Source: Spirochaetota bacterium (GTDB lineage Bacteria > Spirochaetota > UBA4802 > JAFGDQ01). Taken from it: a stretch of DNA of 64,000 bases. Position numbers and translations under genes: made by a program. Each line of letters starts with the position of its first letter. Positions within the stretch are counted from its first letter, which is position 1. The stretch spans positions 1-64,000 of the forward strand of contig JAFGDQ010000059.1 in assembly GCA_016932015.1 (NCBI GenBank). Reading direction: 5' to 3'. The notes beneath the pieces are model-generated. The model worked only from the letters and a program-made list of their open reading frames with translations. It was not told the DNA's origin and made no database searches. This document shows, piece by piece, positions 7,436 to 15,652 of the stretch.

Positions 7436-9709
7436 CTAACTGTCAAGCGCCTCCCGGATAAGAACAGCAATATCCTTCTTGGTTACAGGCTTATAACACA
7501 GCTTCATGATCCCGGCATTCCTGACTTTATCGGGATTAAGACTCTCACTGTATCCGGTACATAGAATAATACGGGCGGAAGGATTTATCTCCAGAATCCT
7601 TCTGGACAGATCAAAACCTGTCATATGAGGCATAGTATGGTCTGTAACAATAATATCATAAGACCCGGGAGATTTCTGATAAAGTTCAAGAGCCTCCAGA
7701 CTGCTGTTAACCGGAGTAACCCTGTATCCAAGTGAAGTCAGAATATTGTCCGCAAGCGACAGCAGCAGCTTTTCATCATCAACGAACAATACACTCTCTT
7801 TTCCTGACTCTATAAAGTTCGAATGTTTCCTGCCGTTGTCCTCTCTGTTTACAACACGCGGCAAAAGTATTGTAAAGGCCGTGCCCTTTCCCGGATAGCT
7901 CTCCACAACAATATCGCCTTTATGATCTTTTATAATACCGTGAACAACAGCAAGGCCCATTCCGGTTCCCTCACCGTTCTCCTTTGTTGTAAAGAACGGT
8001 TCAAAAATTCTGTGTATAACCCCCGGATCAATACCTTTACCTGTATCGGATATTTTCAGCTCAACATAGGGGCCGGGCGCAAAATCATGATATTTCTTTA
8101 TGGAATCAGGAGTCAGTACAACCGGAATGAGAGAAATATCAAGTACACCTCCTTTTTCCCGCATCGCATGAGCGGCATTGGTGCATAAATTCATGACAAC
8201 CTGGTGCATTTGCGTAACATCCGCGTTAACAAGCCCGCAATCATCATCAACCTTCAGATTTATATCAATAGTAGCAGGAAGAGCTGACCGCAGTAGTTTC
8301 ACCTCTTCTTTTATCACTTCAGATAAATATACAGGCCTGCGCTCTTCATGGCTTTTTCTGCTGAAAGTAAGTATCTGCTTCACAAGTTCCTTTGCTCTTG
8401 ACCCTGAACGCAGCACCATCTCAAGAAAATTATACGCCTCACTGTCAGGAGGAACCTCATCCTTAGCCAGCTCAGTATACCCGATAATAGCACCGAGTAT
8501 ATTGTTAAAATCATGGGCAATTCCTCCGGCAAGTGTCCCGATAGCCTCCATTTTCTGAGATTGTTTCAGATTTTCCTCCATCTGCTTTCTCTCTGTAATA
8601 TCATTAAAAATTCCGAGAATGCCGAAAATATTCCCGTTTAAATCCTTTAACGGAACCATGGACTTGACAATATATCTTTGCTGCCCGTACGGACCTGTAA
8701 CAGCCTCTTCAGCATTAATTTCCGGCTTACCGGTTTTAAGAACACGTTTATCATCATCTTCCAGTTTATCAGCATCCTCTTTATTCCATTTCAGTTCATG
8801 ATTGGTCCTGCCAATAACATCTTCAGGCCCTTTCATTCCAAATGTATTGAGAAATGTCCTGTTGCATCCCTGGTATACCAGATTCGTGTCTTTCCAGAAA
8901 ACATTAAATGGAATTTTATCAATAATATTGTTAAGAAGCTCGGTCTGCTCTTCAAGCATTCCCTCAGTCAGAGTACGTTCAGTGATTTCATCCTCGAGCG
9001 CATCGCGTGATTTTTCAAGCTCCTCCGCCATAATATTTATATCATCAGCAAGCTCCTGAAATTCATCACGGGTTTTCGTTTTAATCCGGTAATCGAGCTC
9101 TCCTCTCCCGATTCGTTTCACACTGTCGCGCAGAATATGTAAAGGCATGGAAAGCATTCTTGAAAGAAAAACTGCAAGGCCGAAAGGCACCAGTATCAGC
9201 AGCAGCAGGCCTGTTGCTATCATCAGATTAATATGTTCATTGAGTTCGTCTTCTACAATTTGTCTGGAAATTCCAAGGTGCAGGACGGTATCAGGCGGGC
9301 TGTTGAGCAGTATGCGGTAATGATAATAAAAAGTCCCGTCTTTCTTTTCAACCGCAGTTATGTCAGGCGTATTAACAATCCTGACAGGCGGAAGTTTCAA
9401 AAATCCCGCGGGCACGCCTTTTTTAAAAGTATGAGCAAGTATATCCGAATTTTTCTGAATAAAAATATAATCTGTATGGGAGTCATTTTCAACATATGAC
9501 TGATAATAATTCTGCAGATCAGCCAGGTCGTTTCTTAATACATATTCTTCGGACATAACAGCAATAAAGCCTGAGACCTGTCTCCCGAAATCAAGATGAA
9601 CATTCGTATGATGCTCTGTGATCCATATGTGAGTAATTACCGATAATCCGATAATAATCAGCGCTGAAGCTATGAAAACATAAATAAATATTCTGGTTGA
9701 AAATTTCAT
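7436..9709 (-). CDS. Membrane hybrid histidine kinase (HAMP-PAS-HisKA-HATPase-REC)
   Basis: The 757-residue sensor kinase has a membrane segment at 7-28, a periplasmic domain of about 130 residues, a second membrane segment at 161-183, a HAMP linker (about 184-237) and a PAS domain (about 255-372). Then come HisKA with phospho-acceptor His399 in GGIAHDFNNIL, HATPase with N-box NLCTNAAHAM (507-516) and G-boxes DTGKG (555-559) and GEGTGMGLA (579-587). A receiver domain follows with Asp690 in IIVTDHTMPHMTG. The N-box and G-boxes are intact, so it should be active. Its start overlaps the upstream PhnD-like gene by four bases (ATGA), so the binding protein very likely serves as its periplasmic signal partner. 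No separate response regulator lies nearby; the final output is unknown. Confidence 0.9.
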   Translation of the reverse strand: MKFSTRIFIYVFIASALIIIGLSVITHIWITEHHTNVHLDFGRQVSGFIAVMSEEYVLRNDLADLQNYYQSYVENDSHTDYIFIQKNSDILAHTFKKGVPAGFLKLPPVRIVNTPDITAVEKKDGTFYYHYRILLNSPPDTVLHLGISRQIVEDELNEHINLMIATGLLLLILVPFGLAVFLSRMLSMPLHILRDSVKRIGRGELDYRIKTKTRDEFQELADDINIMAEELEKSRDALEDEITERTLTEGMLEEQTELLNNIIDKIPFNVFWKDTNLVYQGCNRTFLNTFGMKGPEDVIGRTNHELKWNKEDADKLEDDDKRVLKTGKPEINAEEAVTGPYGQQRYIVKSMVPLKDLNGNIFGILGIFNDITERKQMEENLKQSQKMEAIGTLAGGIAHDFNNILGAIIGYTELAKDEVPPDSEAYNFLEMVLRSGSRAKELVKQILTFSRKSHEERRPVYLSEVIKEEVKLLRSALPATIDINLKVDDDCGLVNADVTQMHQVVMNLCTNAAHAMREKGGVLDISLIPVVLTPDSIKKYHDFAPGPYVELKISDTGKGIDPGVIHRIFEPFFTTKENGEGTGMGLAVVHGIIKDHKGDIVVESYPGKGTAFTILLPRVVNREDNGRKHSNFIESGKESVLFVDDEKLLLSLADNILTSLGYRVTPVNSSLEALELYQKSPGSYDIIVTDHTMPHMTGFDLSRRILEINPSARIILCTGYSESLNPDKVRNAGIMKLCYKPVTKKDIAVLIREALDS

Positions 9710-10677
9710 TTTTCCATGGATTTTAATCTTATAAATTTTTGAAGCCGCCTGACGCTATTGTAATCACTGTCCCTTCCTTCCGTAAATTTTTCAATTTCAA
9801 GTTTTTTCAGTATTTCTTTTCCTTCAGGCATTTTATGAATGTTCAGGAATATTTGTTTAAGTTTTTTTCTGATGCTCATATTTAATTCCGGATGCGCAAC
9901 TACAGGAGGCATCCCGTATGGAGGGGATTTCTCAATAATCACCGTATTTCCAGTAAGCTCCGGATTCTTTCTTTTAAAAAAATCATATATTAAAGAATCC
10001 ACAGCTGCTCCGTCTGCCAGGTTCCGGGAAACAGCTTTAATGGAATTGTCATGACTGTGAGTAAAAAAAAATCTTTTAAAATAATTTTCCGGAGTTTCAT
10101 TCATTTTCGCGAGATAATATACAGGCACCGAATACCCGGTATTTGAAAGCGGATCTGTAAAAGCAAAGACCTTTCCCTTAAAGTCTCTGAATGTTTTAAT
10201 GCCATTGTTCTTCCTTGCTATAAAATATGAATAATAAACTCTTTCTCCATTGCATACAGGAACAGCAATTATTTCCATTCCGAATTCCCTGTGTCCTGAG
10301 ACATAAGGGCCGGAACACACAAAAGCAAGATCAATCATTCTCATCTTAATCATATGATTTACTTCGGAATATGTCTGCTTCTGCACAAAAACAACTTCCA
10401 TGTCCATCCTGCTTCCAATAAGCCTGAGAAGATCAATATAGTATTTATACGTATATTTGGGTGAGATCATTGCAGCTACAGCAATTCTGAGGTAAGGCCT
10501 GTCAGGAGTGTTCGCGTTACTCTTATTATCCTTAATAACATCATCAAAATCAATTTTAACAGGATTGCTTTCATCTATATTGTTCCCGGCCTGTCCGGCA
10601 GAGGCTGTCAGCACAGAGACGGACAGGGGAAAAAACATAATAAGAATAATTCTAATGATGGTTTTATGCTTAAACAT
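9706..10677 (-). CDS. PhnD-like periplasmic binding protein
   Basis: The 323-residue protein has an N-terminal signal peptide (about residues 1-27, ending in the TASAGQAG region) and the fold of phosphate/phosphite/phosphonate ABC-transporter binding proteins (PhnD-type, two-lobed). Typical segments are YLRIAVAAMISPKYTYKYY, GPYVSGHREFGMEIIAVPV and FKGKVFAFTDPLSNTGYSVP. No ABC permease or ATPase is adjacent. Instead it overlaps a hybrid sensor kinase gene by four bases. Stand-alone PhnD-like proteins next to kinases are usually read as sensors, not transporters. The ligand cannot be told from sequence. Confidence 0.85.
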   Translation of the reverse strand: MFKHKTIIRIILIMFFPLSVSVLTASAGQAGNNIDESNPVKIDFDDVIKDNKSNANTPDRPYLRIAVAAMISPKYTYKYYIDLLRLIGSRMDMEVVFVQKQTYSEVNHMIKMRMIDLAFVCSGPYVSGHREFGMEIIAVPVCNGERVYYSYFIARKNNGIKTFRDFKGKVFAFTDPLSNTGYSVPVYYLAKMNETPENYFKRFFFTHSHDNSIKAVSRNLADGAAVDSLIYDFFKRKNPELTGNTVIIEKSPPYGMPPVVAHPELNMSIRKKLKQIFLNIHKMPEGKEILKKLEIEKFTEGRDSDYNSVRRLQKFIRLKSMEK

Positions 10678-10730
10678 AATTTACTCCACAATTAAAATTA
10701 AACATGCGGAATATTATTTTAAATATTAAT

Positions 10731-10798
10731 AACTCAACCTGACTGATTTTTTACTTTAGTATAATGTTAATTTTCGTTAAATGTATAGAATTTTAATA
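10731..10798 (+). repeat. Dispersed 64-bp repeat, copy A (promoter-like)
   Basis: This stretch aligns without gaps to 56512-56579. The outer parts (CTGACTGATTTTTTACTTTA and TTAAATGTATAGAATTT) are well conserved while about 15 central bases differ. Copy A includes CTGACT followed 15 bases later by a perfect TATAAT (10760-10765), so it could fire rightward into the hairpin element at 10802-10868. The same sequence lies in the leader of the leftward PhnD-like gene. Confidence 0.5.
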
Positions 10799-10801
10799 TT
10801 C

Positions 10802-10868
10802 GTTTTTCAGGTGGGAGATATCCGCACGGCATATAAAGTCATCCGGAACTGTGCACCTGAGAAAAAAA
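10802..10868. other. Hairpin element of unknown type in the kinase operon leader
   Basis: Arms TCAGGTG (10807-10813) and CACCTGA (10854-10860), extended by T-run and A-run flanks, enclose 40 bases with further short pairings (CCGCACGG, CCGG, CTGTG). It sits in the 400-bp gene-free stretch 10678-11078 upstream of the PhnD/kinase pair. Followed by a run of A on one strand and T on the other, it could be a terminator for either direction or a small structured RNA. I cannot match it to a known riboswitch. Confidence 0.35.
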
Positions 10869-11078
10869 ATGAACAGCAGTGATCTGAATTGTATAAAAGA
10901 TCCGGTGTATTATAAATATTCCAAAATTTTATAACAAAAAACAGATATAGTCAAATAATTTATATATCAACTTATAATCGGAAATAAATTTTAAAATTCT
11001 TTGGACCCTGGTGTCCTGGCTGGAATTATTGAAATACAGGCCTGAAACATGAGAAAAAAGATCAGCAGAGTTTGATAA

Positions 11079-11867
11079 TTACTTATTATCAGCTGTTATG
11101 CTGTATTCTTCAGCAAAACAGGCTGCTCCAATAGCGTTTATCAGCTGAGGATTTGGAGGAACGTCCGCTTCAATTCCCAGGCCGGCCAAACTTTTTATCA
11201 GACCGGCATTAAGCCCTCCTCCGCCGCATACAGCACACGGCATTTCCATGCCAACATCATTTACAAGAGAAGCCAGTCTGGATGCGAGCGCATTGTTTAC
11301 ACCCGCCAGAATATCCTCTTTGGGGGTGCCTTCCGCTACTCTGGAAATAGCTTCCGACTCCCCGAACACCGCACAGCCTGTCGTAAACGTGACAGGATTA
11401 GACGATTTAAGGGAAAGCGGCCCGACATCATTTATGTCAATCTGAAGAATATTGGATACTACAGTAAGAAAATAACCGCTGCCGCTGGCGCAAATATCAT
11501 TAACGGAATGATCACTTATCCTGCCTTTTTCGCTGAGCTTTATTACCTGGCTGGACTGCCCCTGTATATCAAGGACAGTGCGTACCTCAGGAAAAACATG
11601 CCGTATTCCCTTTGCACAGCACAAAGCAGTACTTATGTGGCGGCTGCTGAAAGGAATAAGTTTTTCTCCATGCCCGGTTGTTGCAGTACAGGCAATATCC
11701 TCTTCGCTTATGCCTGCGCTTTTTAAAAGTTCATCTCTTAATTTAAGGGCTGCTGTTTTATAATTGATTCCTGAAGGAATAACTATCTGCGTAAGGATTT
11801 CACCTTCCCCTGTAATAACACCCTTACTGAATTCCGATCCAATATCTATTCCGATGAAATACCTCAT
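11079..11867 (-). CDS. BadF/BadG-type ATPase, second activase subunit
   Basis: The 262-residue ASKHA ATPase belongs to the BadF/BadG/BcrA/BcrD/HgdC family, which injects a low-potential electron into a partner dehydratase or reductase at the cost of ATP. Motifs are GIDIGSEFSKGVI (phosphate 1), NDICASGSGYFL and TGCAVFGESEA, which hold the two cysteines that bridge the dimer with a [4Fe-4S] cluster. The phosphate-2 loop reads DIQGQSSQV where the sister subunit has the usual DIGGQDAK, so it departs from consensus at key positions. Its ATG directly abuts the stop of the upstream ATPase gene. It is the last gene of the four-gene operon and probably pairs with the 289-residue ATPase. Confidence 0.88.
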   Translation of the reverse strand: MRYFIGIDIGSEFSKGVITGEGEILTQIVIPSGINYKTAALKLRDELLKSAGISEEDIACTATTGHGEKLIPFSSRHISTALCCAKGIRHVFPEVRTVLDIQGQSSQVIKLSEKGRISDHSVNDICASGSGYFLTVVSNILQIDINDVGPLSLKSSNPVTFTTGCAVFGESEAISRVAEGTPKEDILAGVNNALASRLASLVNDVGMEMPCAVCGGGGLNAGLIKSLAGLGIEADVPPNPQLINAIGAACFAEEYSITADNK

Positions 11868-12737
11868 TTACGATGTCCCCTTCCTAAAGAAACTCGCTTT
11901 ATCGAGTTGTCTTTTCTCTTTCTGTATATGCTCTCCTTTTGCCAGTGCTTTAAGCGCCTTTTCCTTCGCGATAACAGCCGCGCCAAGTGCTCCTGTCAGC
12001 ATGGGATTCTCAGGAACAAAAATCCTGCAGCCCAGTCTGTTCTCAAGAGCCTGAACAACGCCTTTATTTTCAGCAACACCGCCCGTAAAAATCACGTCAG
12101 GCTCCACCTTCAGCTTATGCAGCATTCTAACCGTTCTGACGGCAATCGCATCATGTATTCCTGCAAGAACATCCTCTACCGACTCACCTTCAGAAAGCCG
12201 CGAAATTACCTCCTGCCTCGCGAAAACAGTGCATGTGCTGTTAACAGATACCTTGTTTTCTGCTTTTAAAGAAAAATTTCCCAGTTCATCAATATCAATA
12301 TCAAGCGTATTTGCCATTATCTCGAAAAAACGGCCTGTGCCCGCAGCGCATTTATCGCTCATAACAAAATCAATTAGCCTGCCGTTATTTATCTGCATTC
12401 CTTTCGCATCCTGGCCGCCAATATCAATAACGAGCTTCGCGTCGGGAAAGAGAGCCGAAACTCCTCTGGCATGGCAGGTAAGTTCAGTTACCTGAGTATC
12501 GGCGAAAGGCACAGTAATTCTGCCGTAACCCGTAGCAACAATAAAAGTGATATTGTCAATATCAAGATCACATTCTGCAAGCGCTTCCTCCATTGCTTCA
12601 TTGGCGAGCTGCCTGTGTTCAGCTCCTGTATGATGTATTACAGCAGAACAGATTTCTTCATCACTGTTTATTATAACTGCCTTGGTCATTGTGGACCCGA
12701 GATCAATTCCCGCGAAAAAAATAGCACTCACCTCCAA
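11868..12737 (-). CDS. BadF/BadG-type ATPase, first activase subunit
   Basis: This is a canonical activase of the 2-hydroxyacyl-CoA dehydratase / benzoyl-CoA reductase family: GIDLGSTMTKAVI, DIGGQDAKGM, SDKCAAGTGRFFE (first cluster cysteine), STCTVFARQEV (second cluster cysteine) and TGGVAENKG. It would bind ATP and donate one electron from a [4Fe-4S] cluster to the dehydratase/reductase heterodimer encoded just upstream. The longest frame begins with TTG inside the ribosome-binding site. A strong GGAGGTGA (12735-12728) is instead spaced eight bases from an ATT codon at 12722, which would give MFFAGIDLGS, the usual length for the family. The start is therefore uncertain and may be a non-standard codon. 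Confidence 0.88.
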   Translation of the reverse strand: MEVSAIFFAGIDLGSTMTKAVIINSDEEICSAVIHHTGAEHRQLANEAMEEALAECDLDIDNITFIVATGYGRITVPFADTQVTELTCHARGVSALFPDAKLVIDIGGQDAKGMQINNGRLIDFVMSDKCAAGTGRFFEIMANTLDIDIDELGNFSLKAENKVSVNSTCTVFARQEVISRLSEGESVEDVLAGIHDAIAVRTVRMLHKLKVEPDVIFTGGVAENKGVVQALENRLGCRIFVPENPMLTGALGAAVIAKEKALKALAKGEHIQKEKRQLDKASFFRKGTS

Positions 12738-12756
12738 AGTTCAGATTATTTAAGCA

Positions 12757-14151
12757 TCAGGATTTATTTCCCGTATTTTCAATCATCATTTCCCTGAATA
12801 TTTCGAGTCTGTTTTTGAACTGCTGATGATTATAGGAACGCGGATCAAAATTTTCCCATTCCATAACCATTACGGGAATGCCGAGCTCCTTTTTTACCGC
12901 TTCCTCAATCAGCAGGGCATCGGCAACTACAGCTCTGCATCCGACATGATACCTGTCAAGAACACCGTTAACCTTTAATTTTTTACACGCGTTTATGATC
13001 AGCGGAATTCTGCCATAGGGCGGAAGTTCCAGAGAGACCTGCTGCGAACCCAAAGCCATTTCAAGATAAGGATCATCAGAATGTTTTTTTGATTTCTCCC
13101 CCATTGTAAAATCAATTCCCACGACAGCAATACCGACTTCACATAACAGATATTCCAGTCTCGGATCTGTCTGCCCGGCAGGGCAAATTGCCAGTACCCT
13201 GGGTGCTCCTTTTTCAACATCGCCCTCACCCCTGGCTGCTTTTTCTTTAAGTTCATTGCAAAGCATATTGATCGCGTCAGTTGCTTCTTCAATGCCGTCA
13301 ATAGTTGAAGTAAGCGAAAGCAAACACCCCCAGATATTCTCATGAGAAGAACTTATAAGCAGAGGATCACTATTAATGACAATTTTCCTCATTTCTGTTA
13401 TTGCCTTTTCCAGTTTCCTCTTAGTCTCCTTAACCTGAATAAGTAAATCATCCTCTATTTCGAAACCTGTAATTGACTGCACTTTCTCTACAAAACGTTT
13501 TATGCTCTCAGCAGTTAATTTGGCCACCCTGTCCGAGGGACCGGGATATTCTGTTATAGCCCTGTCCTTAAAATGATCAATATACCATACCGGAATATCA
13601 TAAAGTTCATGCAGTATATCCAGTGTCTTGGAAGAGGTTTCACAGGTATATGCTGATGTTACAAGCATATCCGGATTTGGAAATAATCCCATGGAAAGCG
13701 GTCCTGCAATAGTTTTCACATTCGCGCAGTGAGCTACTGCACCAGCCTTTAGCCAGGTCTTTTCAGCATCTTCCAGCACAGGTACTATCTTGCCGAATAT
13801 GCATCCTATGACAATATGAAATGCCCAGCTGTGATGTATTGAAAACACCTTGTCAGATTTTGTCATAAAAGCGGAACCTAATAAATCAATTCCGGGGCAC
13901 ATAAACCCGTAAATAAGTTTTTCCCTGCCGTCCTCTTTTGCGAGTATTGCGTTAACAAGTTCTTTGATGATCAGTCTGAATACTTTTCTGAGACCCTGCA
14001 AATCTATATCATAGTATTTATGAAGTCTTTGTTTTCCTGTTTCAATATCTTCATCGGTTATACCGAGTCTTTTAAAGACTTTTTCAATTCTTGCCAGTTC
14101 CGTTTCAGGTTCCTTATCTGTAAAGCCGCATAATTTCAGAAGTTCTTTCAT
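12757..14151 (-). CDS. 2-hydroxyacyl-CoA dehydratase / benzoyl-CoA reductase-like subunit (464 aa)
   Basis: This is a FldB/FldC (HgdB, BcrB/BzdO) family subunit, which forms the Fe-S heterodimer that either dehydrates a 2-hydroxyacyl-CoA or reduces an aromatic acyl-CoA. Cysteines suited to cluster binding are at 85 (GFMCPG), 142 (AHCANVKTIAG), 170 (AYTCETSS) and near 410 (YHVGCRAVVAD). The C-terminal half has the family segment IPVMVMEWENFDPR. It shares one base with the upstream gene (TAATG), so the two subunits are translationally coupled. The length pattern of the operon (389, 464, 289, 262) resembles the bzdNOPQ type of class I benzoyl-CoA reductase, but sequence alone does not settle the substrate. 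Confidence 0.85.
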   Translation of the reverse strand: MKELLKLCGFTDKEPETELARIEKVFKRLGITDEDIETGKQRLHKYYDIDLQGLRKVFRLIIKELVNAILAKEDGREKLIYGFMCPGIDLLGSAFMTKSDKVFSIHHSWAFHIVIGCIFGKIVPVLEDAEKTWLKAGAVAHCANVKTIAGPLSMGLFPNPDMLVTSAYTCETSSKTLDILHELYDIPVWYIDHFKDRAITEYPGPSDRVAKLTAESIKRFVEKVQSITGFEIEDDLLIQVKETKRKLEKAITEMRKIVINSDPLLISSSHENIWGCLLSLTSTIDGIEEATDAINMLCNELKEKAARGEGDVEKGAPRVLAICPAGQTDPRLEYLLCEVGIAVVGIDFTMGEKSKKHSDDPYLEMALGSQQVSLELPPYGRIPLIINACKKLKVNGVLDRYHVGCRAVVADALLIEEAVKKELGIPVMVMEWENFDPRSYNHQQFKNRLEIFREMMIENTGNKS

Positions 14152-15320
14152 TATTCCACCTCCTCCTTTACCATTTCAATAAAAGCTTCTATGCGTGTTT
14201 TAAACTGTCCAATATCTGCTGTTCCATAATCAGCCTCAAGTATCAGCATAGGAATATTTTGTTCAGACAATTTCTGAGTAAAGAAGTAAGCTTCAGAATC
14301 ATAAACTTCACAGTCCAGTAATTCGTACCAGATAACACCGGAAACATGAAAGTCACTAATCAGTTTTGTCATGAATTCCAGTCTCTTTCCTGCAGAGCTG
14401 CTCATAAACGCGCACGGCACTCTGTCGGTCAGATAACCTTTTGCAAGAGACTTCATCAAATCATCACCGGCTTCAATTTCATTCCAGTAATACCTTACAC
14501 CTTCACAAATCTCTTCAATAACTATGTTTCCTCCGGCTGCCTCGACGAGTTCAGGAACCCTGTAATCTCCCATTGCAATATTCGGCCCTGCAAGCAGCAG
14601 ACGCGGTGCGTCATTATCTGAAGCAGTATTACTTTCTGCAAGTTCTCCGTATATCTCTTCCAACACTTCAGTCATAAATACAGGATCCGCGTAAAAAGAT
14701 ACATGGTTCAGCTTTATGAAATCCATGGAGCTTATAACGGAAGTATTTGAAGTCCGCATTAAGCTGATCTTTCTTAAAAGCTGCCGCATGCGGTTATACA
14801 GCTTAACCGCATCTGTTAGTTTTGCATCTGTAACTTTATTTCCAGTCAGCGCCTGAAGTTTATCCTTCAGAGCATCAAGTCTTTCAGCAAAATCATTAAC
14901 CTCCAAACCGTCATAAACCTGATGAGGAATACCTAGCTTGAATACTTCAGGCTCTCCTCTGTACTCCCAGATCTCCGCGGTTTTTCTCAAATGCTGGCAT
15001 GTTATCGGAGCAACCACCATATCAACGGCACTGTAAAAAGGATTTTCTTTAAGCATCATTTCGCCGATTAGAGCGCGGGCAAAAGGACATATAACACGGG
15101 GTACGGAGGAAAGTGCAGTTTCAGCAGGTTTGGGGTTCCCGCCGTGAATGAGACAGAGGGGTACGGCTCCTGACGCGTATATCAGTTCTTCAGGAACGTA
15201 ATTCCCGGGGAAAAATCCGACTATTTTAACACCGTTCCTTTTCGCTTCTTCCAGCTCAGACGGCCTGTTTCTCAAATGAGTGTCAAGACGTTCATTGAAT
15301 ATAAAACATTCATTGTTCAT
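14151..15320 (-). CDS. 2-hydroxyacyl-CoA dehydratase / benzoyl-CoA reductase-like subunit (389 aa)
   Basis: This is the smaller Fe-S subunit of the same family. Features are GFFPGNYVPEELIYASGAVP (36-54), cysteines 56 (PLCLIHGG), 78 (VICPFAR), 108 (PITCQHLRK) and 337 (LDCEVYDS), and the C-terminal family signature ADYGTADIGQFKTRIEAF (363-380). An upstream in-frame extension of 59 codons exists, but the ATG at 15320 has GGAG eight bases before it and gives the standard family length, so that start was chosen. It heads the leftward operon with the 464-residue subunit and two ASKHA ATPases. Together they form an ATP-dependent, oxygen-sensitive enzyme acting on a CoA thioester in the cytoplasm, in amino-acid fermentation or aromatic degradation. 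Confidence 0.85.
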   Translation of the reverse strand: MNNECFIFNERLDTHLRNRPSELEEAKRNGVKIVGFFPGNYVPEELIYASGAVPLCLIHGGNPKPAETALSSVPRVICPFARALIGEMMLKENPFYSAVDMVVAPITCQHLRKTAEIWEYRGEPEVFKLGIPHQVYDGLEVNDFAERLDALKDKLQALTGNKVTDAKLTDAVKLYNRMRQLLRKISLMRTSNTSVISSMDFIKLNHVSFYADPVFMTEVLEEIYGELAESNTASDNDAPRLLLAGPNIAMGDYRVPELVEAAGGNIVIEEICEGVRYYWNEIEAGDDLMKSLAKGYLTDRVPCAFMSSSAGKRLEFMTKLISDFHVSGVIWYELLDCEVYDSEAYFFTQKLSEQNIPMLILEADYGTADIGQFKTRIEAFIEMVKEEVE

Positions 15321-15443
15321 TATGTTTTCTCCGTATGTTGATCTGTGTCTGCAGAAAAAACAGATAACATTATATTTTAATTTTTTATATTTTCCGAATG
15401 AACAGCCAGCCGCAAAAAGCGGGACATCAAAGCCTGAAAAATC

Positions 15444-15464
15444 CTCCCGCGGCAGGCCGCGGAG
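15444..15464. repeat. CCGCGG hairpin repeat, copy 1
   Basis: CTCCCGCGGC, AG, GCCGCGGAG forms a GC-rich hairpin followed by AATAATACCGAAAAAGATT. Similar hairpins followed by AATTAAACCAAAAGAGATT or TATCAAA occur at 30132-30151 and 30179-30196, and a related one at 29168-29189. It lies in the 332-bp gap upstream of the dehydratase operon; nothing else but a weak promoter is seen there. Confidence 0.55.
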
Positions 15465-15517
15465 AATAATACCGAAAAAGATTAAAGAGAAAACCAAGAG
15501 TTAATATCAATCATTTG

Positions 15518-15546
15518 CATTAAACAGTTAACAGCAACTTTGTCAA
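15518..15546 (-). promoter_or_regulatory. Candidate promoter of the dehydratase operon
   Basis: On the minus strand, TTGACA (15546-15541) and, 17 bases on, TTAATG (15523-15518) form a plausible but weak housekeeping promoter about 200 bases upstream of the first dehydratase gene. Confidence 0.3.
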
Positions 15547-15652
15547 GATATTTTGGTATAACCATTAACTGTATCAGGATATACATGTTGCGGGTGATGA
15601 TAATGAAATAACTGCAGGATTATAAAATTATGTAAGATAATTTTTAAAATAT

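Noticed and set aside
10678-11078. Known riboswitch or 6S RNA in the PhnD-like gene leader
   Set aside because: The hairpin is too short for 6S RNA and lacks the conserved cores of riboswitches I can recall; kept only as an unexplained element.
11079-15320. Naming the operon outright as benzoyl-CoA reductase
   Set aside because: Composition fits, but no benzoate-pathway neighbours are present and subunit families overlap with 2-hydroxyacyl-CoA dehydratases.
15321-15497. N-terminal 59-codon extension of the 389-residue dehydratase subunit
   Set aside because: Would place a GC hairpin repeat in coding sequence; the ATG at 15320 has a proper ribosome site and family length.
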